A stretch of 64,000 nt of DNA from Arthrinium phaeospermum (GCA_006503535.1 QYRS01000001.1:3100001-3164000), one strand, 5' to 3'. Shown: positions 25,528 to 36,983, numbered from the stretch's first letter. Notes: generated by a model from the letters alone, not told the origin. Made by a program: numbers and translations.

Positions 25528-26064
25528 AAAGCTTAATAGAATCTAGAGCGCTCATGTATCTGCCTTGAGGAAAAAAAAAATCAAGGTCGGCGTTTTGGTA
25601 GCTGGCAGGTGGTTCATCGAATACCCACATCTGGCTGCTTCCACGGCACTCTTCAAACACGACTCTTGACCCTTGATCATTACGTGTGATTTGCTTTCAT
25701 GGCCTCAATTGCTGTTAACAGGGGCCAGTAGTATCTTGCCGAACATGCCGAGGCAGGTTGGGATGCTGCATACACAGTGCGTGCTGCCACGCAGTTCCAT
25801 CATAATCTACACTGGGTTGATGAAAACGTTGAGGGGAAGCAGTACTGATAACGACTTTTGATATATCAAACATCGAATTTCGCTAAGTCCTTGAAAGGGG
25901 TTGATGTATGTAAGTGTGTCTCGCTATACGCCAATGAACAAGTGCAATGTCATATCAAAAGATTCTCCCCATGGAGCTGAGGCGCAACACGCGTCTTCGC
26001 CAATTCTGCAGACTAGACCCGTGTCGTCCTTCCAACATTGCGAATGTCCAGGTCTTTGCCAATC
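25528..26064. other. Intergenic region between convergent CCT8 and oxygenase genes
   Basis: Convergent 3' ends. No open frame of interest; an A run at about 25569-25578 follows the CCT8 stop. I see nothing else in it. Confidence 0.5.
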
Positions 26065-27262
26065 TCACTTGGAGCCGGGGAACTGGGTGCCCAGACCCAT
26101 CGCCTGCCGGTAGATCCACTCGCTCGCCGTAAGCCTCTCCTCCTTGTCCTTTTCCGCCGGCGGCGGCTTCGGGATGCCCCGCCCTCGAGCGTCTATGATG
26201 ACGTCGTCCTCGGGCCGCACAAAGTAGACGACGCTGTAGCGGGGGAACGTGCCCTGGGCGCCCGGGGAGGGATGACGCGGTGCCGCCCCGAGCAGAAGAC
26301 GCCGTTGGTGAACTTGACGGCCGCGTCGCCCAGGTTGATGATGGCGCAGCCGGGCTTGGGACGACCCAGAGCCACTCGCCGGGGACGTCGGGCTGGCCGT
26401 CGGTGAGTTGGGCGGACCGCGAGGACTCGGACCAGACTTGGAGGCCGCCGAGCCAGTTCATGAGGATGGTGATGCTATTGAATGAGAGTGTCAGTATTTT
26501 TACCTACCCAACGGGCCCCCTTTCAGGTAGTAAGGGGGGAAAAGAAGGGAAAGGGGTTGACTCACGTTCCAAAGTCGGTATGACTCGGCGTCTGGATCTC
26601 GGGCATCTCCTCCTTCTCCCGCGGCGGGCGTGATACGAACGTGATCGCCGCGAGCTCCCAAGACGATGCCGGTTCCAGATCTCCTGCGGGTCCACGCCGA
26701 GCTTGTCGACCAGTAGTCAAGATGAGCATGCCCACCCCATGCGCCGCGCGCATGTAGCCCGCGAACAGGTCCCGCTGCTCGAGGATGGTGGACGGCCAGC
26801 TGGCGCCACGCCGCGGCATATCGGCCGGGTCCGTGCAGGGCGCGTCATGTCGTCCTTGGCGACGTTGAAGAACTCGGCCGTGTCGCGGACGCCCGTGGCC
26901 TTGTCGGCCAGCGTGGCGCCGACCTGCTTGTAGCCGAAGAGCTGGCGGGGCTGGCCCTCGGCACCCGAGGCGCCATCAGGTAGCCCATCTTCTCCTCGAC
27001 CGGCAGGGCGAAGGTGCGCTCGCCGGCGCGGGCGATGGCGTCGGCGCCCTGGACGAGGGTGTCGCCCGCGGGGCTGCCGGCCAGGTCCAGGTAGAAGAAG
27101 CCCCGGCCCTTGCAGATCTCGAAGACGCGGGTCTGCTCCTCGGGGTCCCGCGCCAGCAGCTCGAGAGGGAGATGGTCTCGAGCGGCACCGTGGGCAGGCC
27201 CGAGGGAAGGGGGGGTGCTGCGACGGGTTGAACTCTGATGGCGGGGATTCTGCGTGCGGCAT
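26065..27262 (-). CDS. 2-oxoglutarate/Fe(II) oxygenase, isopenicillin-N-synthase-like (frame broken by indels)
   Basis: Non-haem iron dioxygenase of the IPNS-like superfamily; substrate unknown, often in secondary or xenobiotic metabolism. The chosen start at 27262 gives MPHAESPPSEFNPSQHPP; the upstream in-frame extension to 27490 looks like leader. Family text includes VFEICKGRGFFYLDLAGSPA, FFNVAKDDM and PSHTDFGTITILMNWLGGLQ. The last holds the first two iron ligands, H-x-D, near 26575-26583, and is split by an intron at 26475-26565. Further on are CAIINLGDAAVKFTNGVF, GRHRVIPP with the distal His near 26280, and RYSVVYFVRPEDDV with the R-x-S that binds 2-oxoglutarate. Frame slips lie near 27215, 26970, 26835 and in 26150-26420. 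The stop is at 26065-26067. Confidence 0.85.
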
Positions 27263-28324
27263 GGTGGCGAAGTCCAGTGGTTTTAGGTTCCTCAAGGTTG
27301 GGGGGATGTGGGTGGAAAGTTGTGAAGACGAAGTAGAATAGTGATTACTTCTTGGTGTTAGACTGTGGTTAAGAAAGTTGGAAATGGGGTGCGCTTGAAA
27401 GAAGTGTTGCTGTCGCGATACCGTGTACTTGGAGACGGTGCATCTAGAAGAAGTCAAGGGCCGGCGAAGCATGACAGTGGCTGAAGCCAAGAGAAAGTTA
27501 CTATTTATCCTAGGTGGGTTTAAGAAGAGGGGCTTTCATAGATCAGACTGTGTGTGACCCGAACGAACATGAATAAGAACCCATGTTGGGCTGGTTTGGT
27601 CTGGTATCAGTCGGTTAATATGAGGGTGCGCTGAGATCCATGTGGGCGAGGCGGGGGAATGAGTTAAGCTCCCGCGATGCTTGCCGGTTACCCCGTCTTA
27701 CCCCGACATGCCCCGTCTGGAATATGCAACCCGCATATCTTGATGCGGAGAAAATATGGCACTCGCTGGTATTGAGGCCTTGGTTTCCAAAGCTGAATAT
27801 GACATTGCCGTTCACCTCGCCGGCACCATCCCGTGACAGCGCCGCCAAGGGTTTATTTTCGGGTATCATTGACGGTCCCCGACGGACGTTGTCAACAAAC
27901 AGTCCCACCAACTGAAGGGTTGACAGACTGCAATCAGTTTCTATTTTTACGCTAATGGAAGTCAGTGAAATATCCCTCCCGTACTAGGTAGATGCGCGGG
28001 ACCTCATTCGGAGATAACCAGTGACGGAGAGAAGGATCTACATGGAGTCCCCTGACTCTTGACCTCACTTTGGCGCGCAATCAACTCGATGCATTCCGAA
28101 CGCCGAAATCCATTCACACCTCATGATAAGGGTACGCTGAAGATTTATGATCCTACGCGGCAAAGGCCTCTACCGACTTTCAATCGCTGCTAAGAATGTG
28201 TGCCCCCTATTCTGCCAAGAGACAGAGACCAAGTATGGTACTTTTTATAGTAACAATTGGTATAGGGATCTAGCTTATCTAATTGGAAGATGCCTATGAG
28301 GCGGCACATTGAATCATTCACGCC
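27263..28324. other. Intergenic region, no gene recognised
   Basis: Upstream of the oxygenase and downstream of the AAA ATPase. Two overlapping opposite-strand frames at 27615-27915 have no recognisable content. I see nothing else. Confidence 0.5.
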
Positions 28325-30312
28325 TCACTGCGCGACCTCGCTCTGAACCTTAACATCGAAGGCGCTGCGGACCTCGAGCACCGTCCGGATGTGCCCCCAC
28401 TGCAGCCGCTTCTCCTCGAACCGCGCGATGGTGCGGGCCGTGTTGACGGCGTTGGAGATCTCGCGGCCGTTGAGCTCCGACGCCACGAGCTGTTCGAGCG
28501 CTTCCTTACCGGCGGCATCCAGGGCGATGTCGCTCTGCTCGGCGGGGACCCCCTTGAGGCACAGGGTCCAGATCCGGCGCCGCACCTCCTCCTCGGGCGG
28601 GATAGCCGAGCGAGAGGTGGATGCGCGACTTCATGGCGGCGTCGAAGGACTCGACGCGGTTCGTGGTCAGGACACGATGCCGCTGAAGTACTCGAGCTTG
28701 AGGAAGACTGAAGGTGACGGTTAGATATATGTTTCAGACATTGGCATTTAGACAAGTCATCATCTTACCGGCCACTAGGGAATTTCTGTCAGAGTTCTTG
28801 CCGTTCTCCCTCGCCTCCAGGAACACGTCGGCTTCGTCGAGGAGCACGATGGCTTTCCAGGTCGTGGCGTATTGCAAAACTTCTTCAGCTCTCGCTCGAA
28901 TGAGGCCGTACTGCACACAATATGATCAGTCATGGAATCAGGTAAAAGAAGTCTTTGATACGTTAGTTGTTCTTGTTCAGCTCGCCCACCGAGGTCATGA
29001 TGAGCGCCTTCCTGGTCCCTTCGGCCGCCGTCTCCGCCGTCAGCGTCTTACCCGACCCCGGGGTCCCATGCAGCAGCATAACCAGCCCCTTGCCCTTCTG
29101 CAGCATCTGGTCCCGGGCTGGTCCGAGTACATGCGACGTCACCAGGCTGGAGCACGAGCTTCTCCTTGTCCCCAGGATGAGCTTGTCCAGGCGTCGGCCT
29201 GCCACTGCACCTCGCCGATGCTGTCGACGTAGAACTGGCACCAGCACTTCTTGGACAGGGAGTAGCCCTGCGTCTGCGGCGGGCAGCATCGGGTCCACCT
29301 TGCCCAGCCGCACGGGGGGCTTGGCCTTGGCCTGCTCCTCGCGGAACGTCTTGCGGTCCAGCACGACCGGCCCGCCTCGGTGTAGGGCAGCCAGACCCCG
29401 CTCCACTTGCACGAGGACGGGTCGAACCAGCCGTAGGGGGGCTCCTTGAGGAATTCGGCCGCGCCCGTGTACGTGGCCGTCGAGCGGTCGACGAGGGCCA
29501 GGAACCGCTCCCCGCGCTCCCGCAGTTTCTCCTGCAGGCCCTCCTTGGCCTTGGCGAACGAGAGGGGGTACACGGGCAGGTCCGTGATGACGGCCGGGTT
29601 GTCGGCCGGGAAGTACCGCTTCTGGAACATCTGGAACAGCTTGGTGGACTCGCCGGCAAGCTGCCGTTGTGGTCGCAGTAGGTGGCCTGCACCTCAAAGT
29701 AAAAGCCCAGGTCCTTGTCTTCCTCATAGGCCGTCTTCTCGCAGACCAGAAGCCAGGGGTGTCCGCCGACCTCGGCATAGAGCAGGTCTCCGGGCTGGGC
29801 ACCCAGGCATGCTCGTACGAGATCTGGTTGTTCTCGACCATGTGCGCCGCCTTCTCGCGGGCCGGCACGACCTCGTGCCGCATGAAGTCGAAGAGCAGGT
29901 CCAGGTGCGGGCCGGCGGGGGTGTCCTGCGCGGCGCGGCGGTGCGCGTCCAGGCCCGCCCCAGTGGTGGACGAGCATCTTGAAGGGGGACTCGAGCTCGA
30001 CGGGCGAGTGGAAGTCCGAGGGCACCATGCTGTACGAGCCGATGACGTCGCGGAAGGCCTGCAGGATGTGCGGCGAGTTGACCAGCAGCTTCGTCTTCCG
30101 CTTGCCGGGCTCGATGAGCCGGCGCACCACGATGGCGTACGGGCTGTCGTCGTCGCGGCCCGTGGTCCTCGAAACGGGTCGGCCATGACCTTGACGGTGG
30201 ACTCGCCGTCGGGCTGGAGGACCTCTCGGTAGGCCTTGAACTCGCAGCGCTCACCAGAGGCCGGGGCCTTGGCATCGCCGTTGGCCATATTTTCAGATGA
30301 AGTGACAGTCAT
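28325..30312 (-). CDS. AAA+ ATPase with DUF7025-like N-terminal region (frame broken by indels)
   Basis: Fungal AAA-family ATPase of unknown client. It starts MTVTSSENMANGDAKAPA at 30312, or at the second Met near 30288. The large N-terminal region carries text typical of this family: RRLIEPGKRKTKLLVNSPHI, DLLFDFMRHEVVPAREKAAH, GDLLYAEVGGHPWLLVCEKT and YFPADNPAVITDLPVYPLSF. The ATPase core has a Walker A, LLHGTPGSGKTLTAE (about 29045-29090), and a Walker B, AIVLLDEADVFLEAR (about 28817-28860). It ends with the lid helices (KEALEQLVASELNGREISNA) and the TGA at 28325. An intron is likely at about 28710-28769. Another intron or an indel near 28917-28965 is unresolved. Several one-base slips lie between 29160 and 30180. 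Confidence 0.85.
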
Positions 30313-32225
30313 TGTTGTGGTATCGTGTAGAATAGACGAGGATAGGAGGAGATATGTTCGTGTTGGTAGGAGATTTCATACACATTCCCGCCGACAGCAG
30401 GGCTGCTTTTATAGGCATGACGTACCACCCTGATTGCGCATGTGTGTAAGTAAGCAGGACGATCGTTTGTTTGCCTTGCATGCGTGTTTAAGTCAAATCC
30501 GGCACAGCCATGTAGTCTGCCTACCTGGCCCATGTGCGTGTTCACATATTGTTGCGCGGTGCATGGTGCGTATTGGTGATTGCGAACTTGGATGCTGAGA
30601 CCCGCATGCTGACAGGCAGTGGGTGGCATGGAGAGGGCTGCTGATGGGCTACACTGAATTGGCCAGCGTACGTCAGCCCCCCGGCCAGATACACACCCCT
30701 ACCCCACCCCAACACCCTCCCATCCCCTGCTTGGACCCTGGTGTCGATGCGTGGAGGCTGCCTGCCTTCGCTGGTCAGCTCGAATTGACTGCATTTATGA
30801 GCCAATCATGATGCCCAATGAGCATGGTCTTTGCCGATCTGTGGTCGTCGCTAACCGAATTTGAAGGCGTACATCTCCTACAGATGTCAGCTGCCAGGTT
30901 TCATATGCATGCATACTGCTGGTTAAGCCTTGCGCATTGGAGAGGTTGCCCACATACATAGCCCCTATTCTTTCTCGGGCTGCGCGATGGGATTGGCTAG
31001 TATTACCTCACCGAAGAAGGGTGACGAACCCGGACCGAACTCGCTTGCCGGCCATAAACCACTGTTGCATTCGTTGCGTGTGGTATGTTGCAGGTTGTTC
31101 CAACAATACCGTTCGGAATTTGTACAGGCAAGGATCATTCATGGGCTTGTTTGCACACCGCTCGGTTGGTTCTGTCGACTTCGAAATGCTTTGATGCTGG
31201 AATGTCGGGGTGTCCAACGTGATTTCGATGGTTGCTTGAGTTAAGTTTGTTACCCAGGCATATGGGTCAATGCCGGGGATTCGTAACGGGGGCAGACAAC
31301 AAAGGGATTGCAAGCCGCTGCTGCCTAGATCGCTCTGCAAATCCGTTTCAATTCTCATTGACCAAGTAAATGCATTTTGTTACAAGTGGAACGCCAACTA
31401 AGATGAATACATAACCCTGTGACATCGAAGCCAGGGCAGGAGGGGAAATGAAAGAGAGGCTGATTACAGGCAAGAAACCGCAATGCTTGCTGGACACGGA
31501 TTCAGAATTTGCTAGACTAAACTGGTCCCCCAGCTAAAGGTGCTGTAACAAGGAGACGTGGAGCCCTAATATGAAATAGACACACCAGGAGCTTCTAGTA
31601 GCTTCGTATCGAGTGTAAAAGGTCTTCTTACCTGTAGGCCTCTTCTGGATGAGCCTGGAGAAGCTGCGGGCTGTCCAACATCATGGTATCATTCCCAGAC
31701 TTATAAAACGGGGTAGTAGGCTTAACTACCAAACAACCAGTAACCATAGCTGCTCACTGAAATTATCAATACTAAGTACGCCTTGGTGCTTGAAAAGCAT
31801 GTTATTGTGTGGACCTGGCATAAAACAGCCTCTGAAGACCATTACTGGCGACTATTTCCACGCAATTACATCTTCAATATTTGCCCTAAACTTCCAGACA
31901 TCAGATACCAGCCGAGGAATACTAAACGACTGAAGTGTATTAACCAGGGCTGAGACTATATCCCTTACCCCCTTGGTTTCATCTTCCAGATGGGTGACGC
32001 AAGAATGATCTTGTGCTGGTTTCAGAAATACGAGAGGTATTGGATGAAGAAAGAAACACGTTGCAGCCACGCTGTGTATCGCCCATCCAGCACAAGCACA
32101 TCTTCAAGACAGAATCTGGTTCCCAAACCCAACGAAGTAAAGAAGGAACCAAATAAACTTCGAAAGAGGCCACCGAAGAGCAAGAAAACACACTGGACTT
32201 TTATCTCGATATGATGCAGGTAGTT
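30313..32225. other. Intergenic region, possible decayed minus-strand ORF near 31.7-32.1 kb
   Basis: Upstream of the AAA gene nothing is recognised. From about 31690 to 32070 the minus strand reads semi-continuously as protein-like text (VSALVNTLQSFSIPRLVSDV, then after a stop FRGCFMPGPHNNMLFKHQGV). This may be a broken gene or transposon fragment, which I cannot name. Confidence 0.3.
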
Positions 32226-32777
32226 TCAATTTGGAAGATGGAAGGGATAAGCCGTCGTGGGAAGTGAAATGGGAGTATGTTCCCTTTTCTCATCGTCACC
32301 TGTCCCCGCCGTCCTCCCAATCGCGGCGGCCCTCTGAATCTCCTGCGCTAGGAGCTCCCGTGCCAACATCTCGTCACTGATGGCGTTCATAACGATCATG
32401 ATGCAGGGACCGATGCCCATGGTCGTGCAACCCTTCACCCGATGCCGATCGAGGCCGATCAGGTCGCAAATGGAGTAGCCCGCGAAGGGCAGCGGCACGC
32501 CCCAGGACATCGCCTTCCAGACGCGGGAGGGAACTTTCTGGATATCTTGCTTGAGCATGAGGTACATACTGGGACACTGTCTCAGCTCCTCGTCCTCTTC
32601 ATTTTCGTCCGGACCGCGCGGCATGTTCGCGGGACTGGTGGTGGTGGTGGTGTTCTGTTGGGCGAGAGGGGTCGTCTCAACAGGCATGGCCGGGCCCGGC
32701 GTGGTGTCGAGGAGTGGCTCCGCCGCGGAGACGCTGCTCAGGAATGCGAACAGGCAAAGAAGGAGGTCTCGTCTCAT
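32226..32777 (-). CDS. Small secreted protein, unknown function
   Basis: A 183-residue protein opening with a clear signal peptide (MRRDLLLCLFAFLSSVSA, cleavage likely after residue 18). A disordered Thr/Pro-rich segment (about residues 20-55) follows, then an acidic patch (GPDENEEDEE). The folded-looking half has RQCPSMYLMLKQDIQKVPSR, SICDLIGLDRHRVKGCTTMG and GPCIMIVMNAISDEMLAREL, with four Cys that could form two disulphides. No catalytic motif or known family is recognised. The frame is intact. It lies about 250 bp downstream of another signal-peptide gene on the same strand. A secreted effector-like or cell-wall role is possible but is inference only. Confidence 0.7.
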   Translation of the reverse strand: MRRDLLLCLFAFLSSVSAAEPLLDTTPGPAMPVETTPLAQQNTTTTTSPANMPRGPDENEEDEELRQCPSMYLMLKQDIQKVPSRVWKAMSWGVPLPFAGYSICDLIGLDRHRVKGCTTMGIGPCIMIVMNAISDEMLARELLAQEIQRAAAIGRTAGTGDDEKREHTPISLPTTAYPFHLPN

Positions 32778-33029
32778 AATGAAAGGCTGACCGGGTAGGG
32801 TCGAAGGACTGATAGTTGGTTATTTGAGGTTGTGATGAAGGGGGACGTTAAAATTATTTCTTAAGGACTTGGCTCTTAATGTAGTCTAACAGATGCATTA
32901 TTTCCCCAGCAGGGCCACATATCAGATGTTGTCATCATCATAGGGGGATCGTCACTAATACGGTGTGTCTGTGCCTGTGCCGCTATTTCCTACAAAAGTA
33001 CGCTGCATGCTGCACGCATGTTGGTTGTA

Positions 33030-33635
33030 CTAAACACGCTGACTGCTCAGAGCTATTGGGAGCTGCGCCGTAAGGCGTGGGGACAAAAAGCGGGTGACTG
33101 CCCCGGTACCAGGAATTGCTCCGTCTTCTGCCCCGTCCTCGGGCTGAGCTCCTCCTTCTAAATGACAATCATGCACCTTTAACAAGCTACGCCGTGCCGC
33201 CTCCTCTGGGCCAAGTGTCAGCCTCTTCTTGTTCGCTCCGTTGCCGCAGACTGCGCCGCCCTTCGTTAGCTTCATGTGTAGATCGCTTCCGCCGAGGATA
33301 TTCCAGGCAGTGGACCCGCTATGGTTCTTCGTTGTACTCACGTTCGAACAAGGCATTGCTGGCTTCATGCTGGTTCCCATCTTACAATGCCACCTCACCG
33401 GCGGCCCTTGCGTCCACCGGCGTCCCATCCAGTTCGGCGATCTTGCCTCCCGGGCCATATATGCCGTCCCCTGAACGGCCGACTTCCTTTCCATCCACTG
33501 GCGTTCCATCCAGGTCAGCAAGCTTACCACCGGGCCGTAAATACCGTCGTGCGATCGGTCGACTCGAGGAAGCAGGGGACTCGCAGTGGCTGCCAGGGCC
33601 AAGGTGAAGATGGAAAGAATCTGTGAAGCATGCAT
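33030..33635 (-). CDS. Putative secreted protein with two internal 27-residue repeats (model uncertain)
   Basis: It starts at 33635 with a signal peptide (MHASQILSIFTLALAATA). The annotated frame is open for 201 codons, but just after residue 30 the better reading moves to another frame, one base being missing near 33530. There two consecutive copies of a repeat appear, starting at 33548 and 33468: D-G-I-Y-G-P-G-G-K-(L/I)-A-(D/E)-L-D-G-T-P-V-D. Downstream, GTGAGT near 33335 and a CTAAC...GCGCAG acceptor near 33245 suggest an intron, after which the original frame continues (CGNGANKKRLTLGPEEAARR). Function unknown. Its upstream region is part of a tandem duplication at 33755-34206. I do not recognise the family. 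Confidence 0.5.
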   Translation of the reverse strand: MHASQILSIFTLALAATASPLLPRVDRSHDGIYGPVVSLLTWMERQWMERKSAVQGTAYMAREARSPNWMGRRWTQGPPVRWHCKMGTSMKPAMPCSNVSTTKNHSGSTAWNILGGSDLHMKLTKGGAVCGNGANKKRLTLGPEEAARRSLLKVHDCHLEGGAQPEDGAEDGAIPGTGAVTRFLSPRLTAQLPIALSSQRV

Positions 33636-33754
33636 TGTGAAGATGTGTTTGGTATGGTGTAGTGTGGGTGTCTTGTAGTAGGGTTGATGGATGCAGCTGT
33701 TCGCAAGAGACTAGTAGTGGGATTTGGTTGTGAGATATTGATATTGATGTTGAG

Positions 33755-34206
33755 CGAGAAAAGGGTCGTTTGAATCAGCGGGCAGGAGTTACTATAGAAC
33801 GGACGCGGAATCGTGAACCCACCGGGGATGCAGGATAGCATGTTACTGGCGTCTAAGCCGCCTGGGAACATCATCTTCAGGCCGAAACGAGCTCCGCATG
33901 ACAACGCAAACCAACAGGCGTGTCAGCAACTTGTATGTACCGGCGCCGCATTCGACATCGCCTCTTTTGCAATCTACCCGAGAAAAGGGTCGTTTGAATC
34001 AGCGGGCAGGAGTTACTACTTATAGAACGGACGCGGAATCGTGAACCCACCGGGGATGCAGGATAGCATGTTACTGGCGTCTAAGCCGCCTGGGAACATC
34101 ATCTTCAGGCCGAAACGAGCTCCGCATGACAACGCAAACCAACAGGCGTGTCAGCAACTTGTATGTACCGGCGCCGCATTCGACATCGCCTCTTTTGCAA
34201 TCTACC
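33755..34206. repeat. Tandem direct duplication, unit about 224-228 bp
   Basis: Copy 1 is 33755-33978 and copy 2 is 33979-34206, both starting CGAGAAAAGGGTCGTTTGAA. The only difference I see is four extra bases in copy 2 (TTACTACTTATAG against TTACTATAG). It lies upstream of the secreted repeat protein and downstream of the flavin-reductase-like gene. Real recent duplication and assembly artefact are both possible. Confidence 0.9.
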
Positions 34207-34322
34207 ATGGTAGAGACCGCCAAGTCAGCGGCACAGCCGCATCACCGCTACTAATCCCAAGTACAGTAATTACAGATAATTCGCAGACCCCATCCCTGTT
34301 CGATCCTATTATGTTGCTTTAC

Positions 34323-35096
34323 TTACATTGCCTTCTCCCGTTTCCTCCCTGACCCGTCCGTCTGCGGCTTCTTCCCCAACGCCTCAAAGCGCTTGGTGCT
34401 CCCCTCCAGCCCGCGTGCAGCTCCTCACTCAGGCCCGGGACGGTCATCTCGAACGTCTCGCGGATGACGGCGTACTCGTAGTAGCCGCAGCGGGCGATGG
34501 GCTGGGTCTTGCGCACGTCGAGGCGGCCGTCGGTGAGGACCTCGTCCGCGATGTGGACGCCGACGACGCGTCCGATGACGACGTCGACGCTGCCGACGGG
34601 CGGGTTCCCGGGCAGGCGCAGGGGGTGTGGTAGACGCACTCGAAGCGGACGGGCGAGGCGGCGACCAGCGGCACGGGGTTGCCCGCTCCAGCCCCGCCAC
34701 CGCTACCGTTTCGTCGGCAGTATCCCCCGGAAGAGAGGTGGAGAAGACCTTGTCGAGCCCCGCGCGCTCGAACTCGTCGACGCCGTAGGGGACCTGCTCG
34801 GCCGTGATGGAGACGTGGTCGCGCAGGGCCCAGGTGGCGAGGCTCCAGCCGAATTTCCCCGTGGCCTCGGCGTTGCGGACCGTGTCCTTGCGCTCCGTGG
34901 GCGAGACCTGGTTGGCGCTGAACATGACGTAGGGCGGGTCGAAGGTCAGGTTGTTGAACTGCGAGTAGGGCGCCAGATTGTGCGACTTGCCGTCCGGGCT
35001 CACCGTCGAGATCCACCCGATCGGCCGCGGCACCACGCACGCCTTGAAGGGGTCGAAGGGCAGGTTGTGCGGGGTTTTGCCTGGCTCGTAGAACAT
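34323..35096 (-). CDS. Flavin-reductase-like (FMN-binding split barrel) protein (frame broken by indels)
   Basis: Predicted FMN-binding oxidoreductase of the flavin reductase-like family, cytosolic; partner unknown. The start at 35096 gives MFYEPGKTPHNLPFDPFKAC. The classic N-terminal barrel follows: VVPRPIGWISTVSPDG, NLAPYSQFNNLTFDPPYVMF and RKDTVRNAEATGKFGWSLAT. After slips near 34685 and 34615 the C-terminal part reads VSPVRFECV-like text and then GSVDVVIGRVVGVHIADEVL, with the conserved tail IARCGYYEYAVIRETFEM. A last slip near 34400 precedes the stop at 34323-34325, giving about 250 residues, normal for the family. Confidence 0.88.
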
Positions 35097-35933
35097 GGTG
35101 AATAAATATCGTCTTAGTTTCTGGTTTTCGGGTATGGTTTTGGCTTCCAATTCGTGATTCCGACAGGTTAGGGATCGAGGTTGCGCGCGCTTTCTTCTCG
35201 GATGGTACAATTTGCTGAGCAGAGTTGGATTATGAATCATTGGCTATCCCTTTTCCCCTCACTAGGTCTTATGTGGCTCTCATGGCTAGAGAACAGGTGT
35301 CCGGGGAACGCCCGGAGGGGCAGCCGGTGGGTTTCGGAAGAACTTTGGGGAAGTGAGTTCTTTTACCGAATGCGGGGTGGAGATACGGTTCACGTTTCGG
35401 CATAGCCAGCAAGCCCAGGCGTTACAAAAAACAAGCTACCTTGTGGAATGCCAAGTTTACGCGAATGCACGTTTTTATCTAGTCCATCACCATCGACACG
35501 TCTGCAGTCACCAGTAATATTAATAAATAAAATTTAAGAAATTGATATTTATGTATCTGAATATGAATATAATCAGTCCCGGAAAAATCAAACAAGTGGT
35601 GTGCAAGGTTGGGAAGTAGCTAGCTGCTGAGTTCTTCAAGTGGATCCTAAGGCGTGTAAGCCAAACAATACCAACATTGACTGCATGTAATAACACAAGC
35701 TCACAATTACTTCACCCAGATGGAAGTTGTAAATTACACAGGCATAGAACAATAGGAACACTGATACGTTAATTCAGTTCCCACCTTCTGTTTCCCTCGT
35801 TTTCTGTCGCCCAATACAACCTTTCCTCTTTTGTACCACAACCTCTTCTTCACCACAACCGCAATTGTCACACAATTTGCCCTGCGCAATGTCAATCTAG
35901 TCTTTGGTTCTTAGACTGCTTCATACCTCCAGT
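35097..35933. other. Divergent intergenic region (flavin-reductase-like / BTB gene)
   Basis: AT-rich between about 35510 and 35600. It holds the promoters of both genes; a pyrimidine-rich, CAAC-containing stretch lies at 35780-35890 just before the BTB gene. No further feature is seen. Confidence 0.45.
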
Positions 35934-36983
35934 ATGGCATCAAGATATCCAAAGCCAGACGGCCGACAAAGCCTCGGAGGCTGATATGGCGTAAGTTGGT
36001 AACTTTCGACATCAGTGTGATCTGGACTAACACCCAATAACTTTAGAATGCTCACAAGCGGCAGGTTCGCAGATGCCAAGGTCGAATGCGATGGAAGAAT
36101 TTGGGAGGTGCACCGAGCAATCGTATGCGGTCGATCGAAATGGTTTGACAAGGCTCTTGACGGCGATTTCAAGGTAAGGCAGTCGCCTACCACCGTAACG
36201 GTCGACTTTGACGGCTGCTAAAATTCAGGTCAAAGGAAGCTTCCGAGATGAAGGTCACCATCCAAGAGATGCCGTCAGGTCATGTTGATTGGCTTTTAGG
36301 ATACATCTATGGAGGAGGTAAGCATATTCTTGCAAGAGACATCTGTAACTTGTGTTCACTGACGAGATTCAGACGTCCTCTTCATGGCCACCGACAGCCT
36401 GGACAACGACCCGTTCGTTGCGCTTTGTATAGCACATCATCTTGGCGACTACTTCGATATGGACGACCTATGCAATGCCGCCATATCCTCCATATACGAG
36501 CAGTACAACTGCGCCATCAACTTCTACCAATCAGGCCGAGGATGGAAAACCGATCAATTGTTCGAGTCGGTGGTTGGAATGACTCAAGAGTCGTTTTACA
36601 CAAGCTTCTTTGCTGGCGTCACCATGGCCTATGAGATGCAACACGCAACCGTCATATCTCTTCAGGAAGCCTTCATCGAGTTCGTTAAAAGAACGCGGTA
36701 TATCGCCCTCAAGTGCGATGTATTTTCCACTCACATGCAAAAGCATGGGGACTTTGGGCTTCAAGTGCTGCAAAGTCTTTCTGGCGAGTTCCGACAAGAC
36801 ACTTTCCCTATGCGAGAGAATTTTCCGCGCGAGTGTAGAAAGTGCAAGCAGGCAACTGTCCAGTCTGGCAGCCATTATGCTCGGGTCAGAGGCAGGGGAG
36901 AACGTTCAGATGGAGGAGGTTGGAAGGAAGGAATCTGCTCCTTCTGCTTCCAGGCTGGGGATGACTTCTTAGCAGAAAACTGA
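35934..36983 (+). CDS. BTB/POZ-domain protein (start and one junction uncertain)
   Basis: A BTB/POZ protein of the type common in filamentous fungi, probably a protein-protein adaptor (possibly for cullin-3), without further known domains. The first exon (35934 to about 35990) is out of phase with its ATG by one base. Coding text is clear after an intron ending at 36047: MLTSGRFADAKVECDGRIWE, VHRAIVCGRSKWFDKALDGD. A second intron (about 36174-36229) leads to SEMKVTIQEMPSGHVDWLLG, and a third (about 36318-36373) to LFMATDSLDNDPFVALCIAH. The C-terminal part has CRKC and CSFC pairs that could bind zinc. The stop is at 36981-36983. Confidence 0.82.

Noticed and set aside
33388..33635. Repeat protein as a dikaritin/ustiloxin-type ribosomal-peptide precursor
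   Set aside because: No Lys-Arg (Kex2) sites bound the repeats and no UstY-like (DUF3328) or related maturation gene is nearby, so the assignment is not supported.
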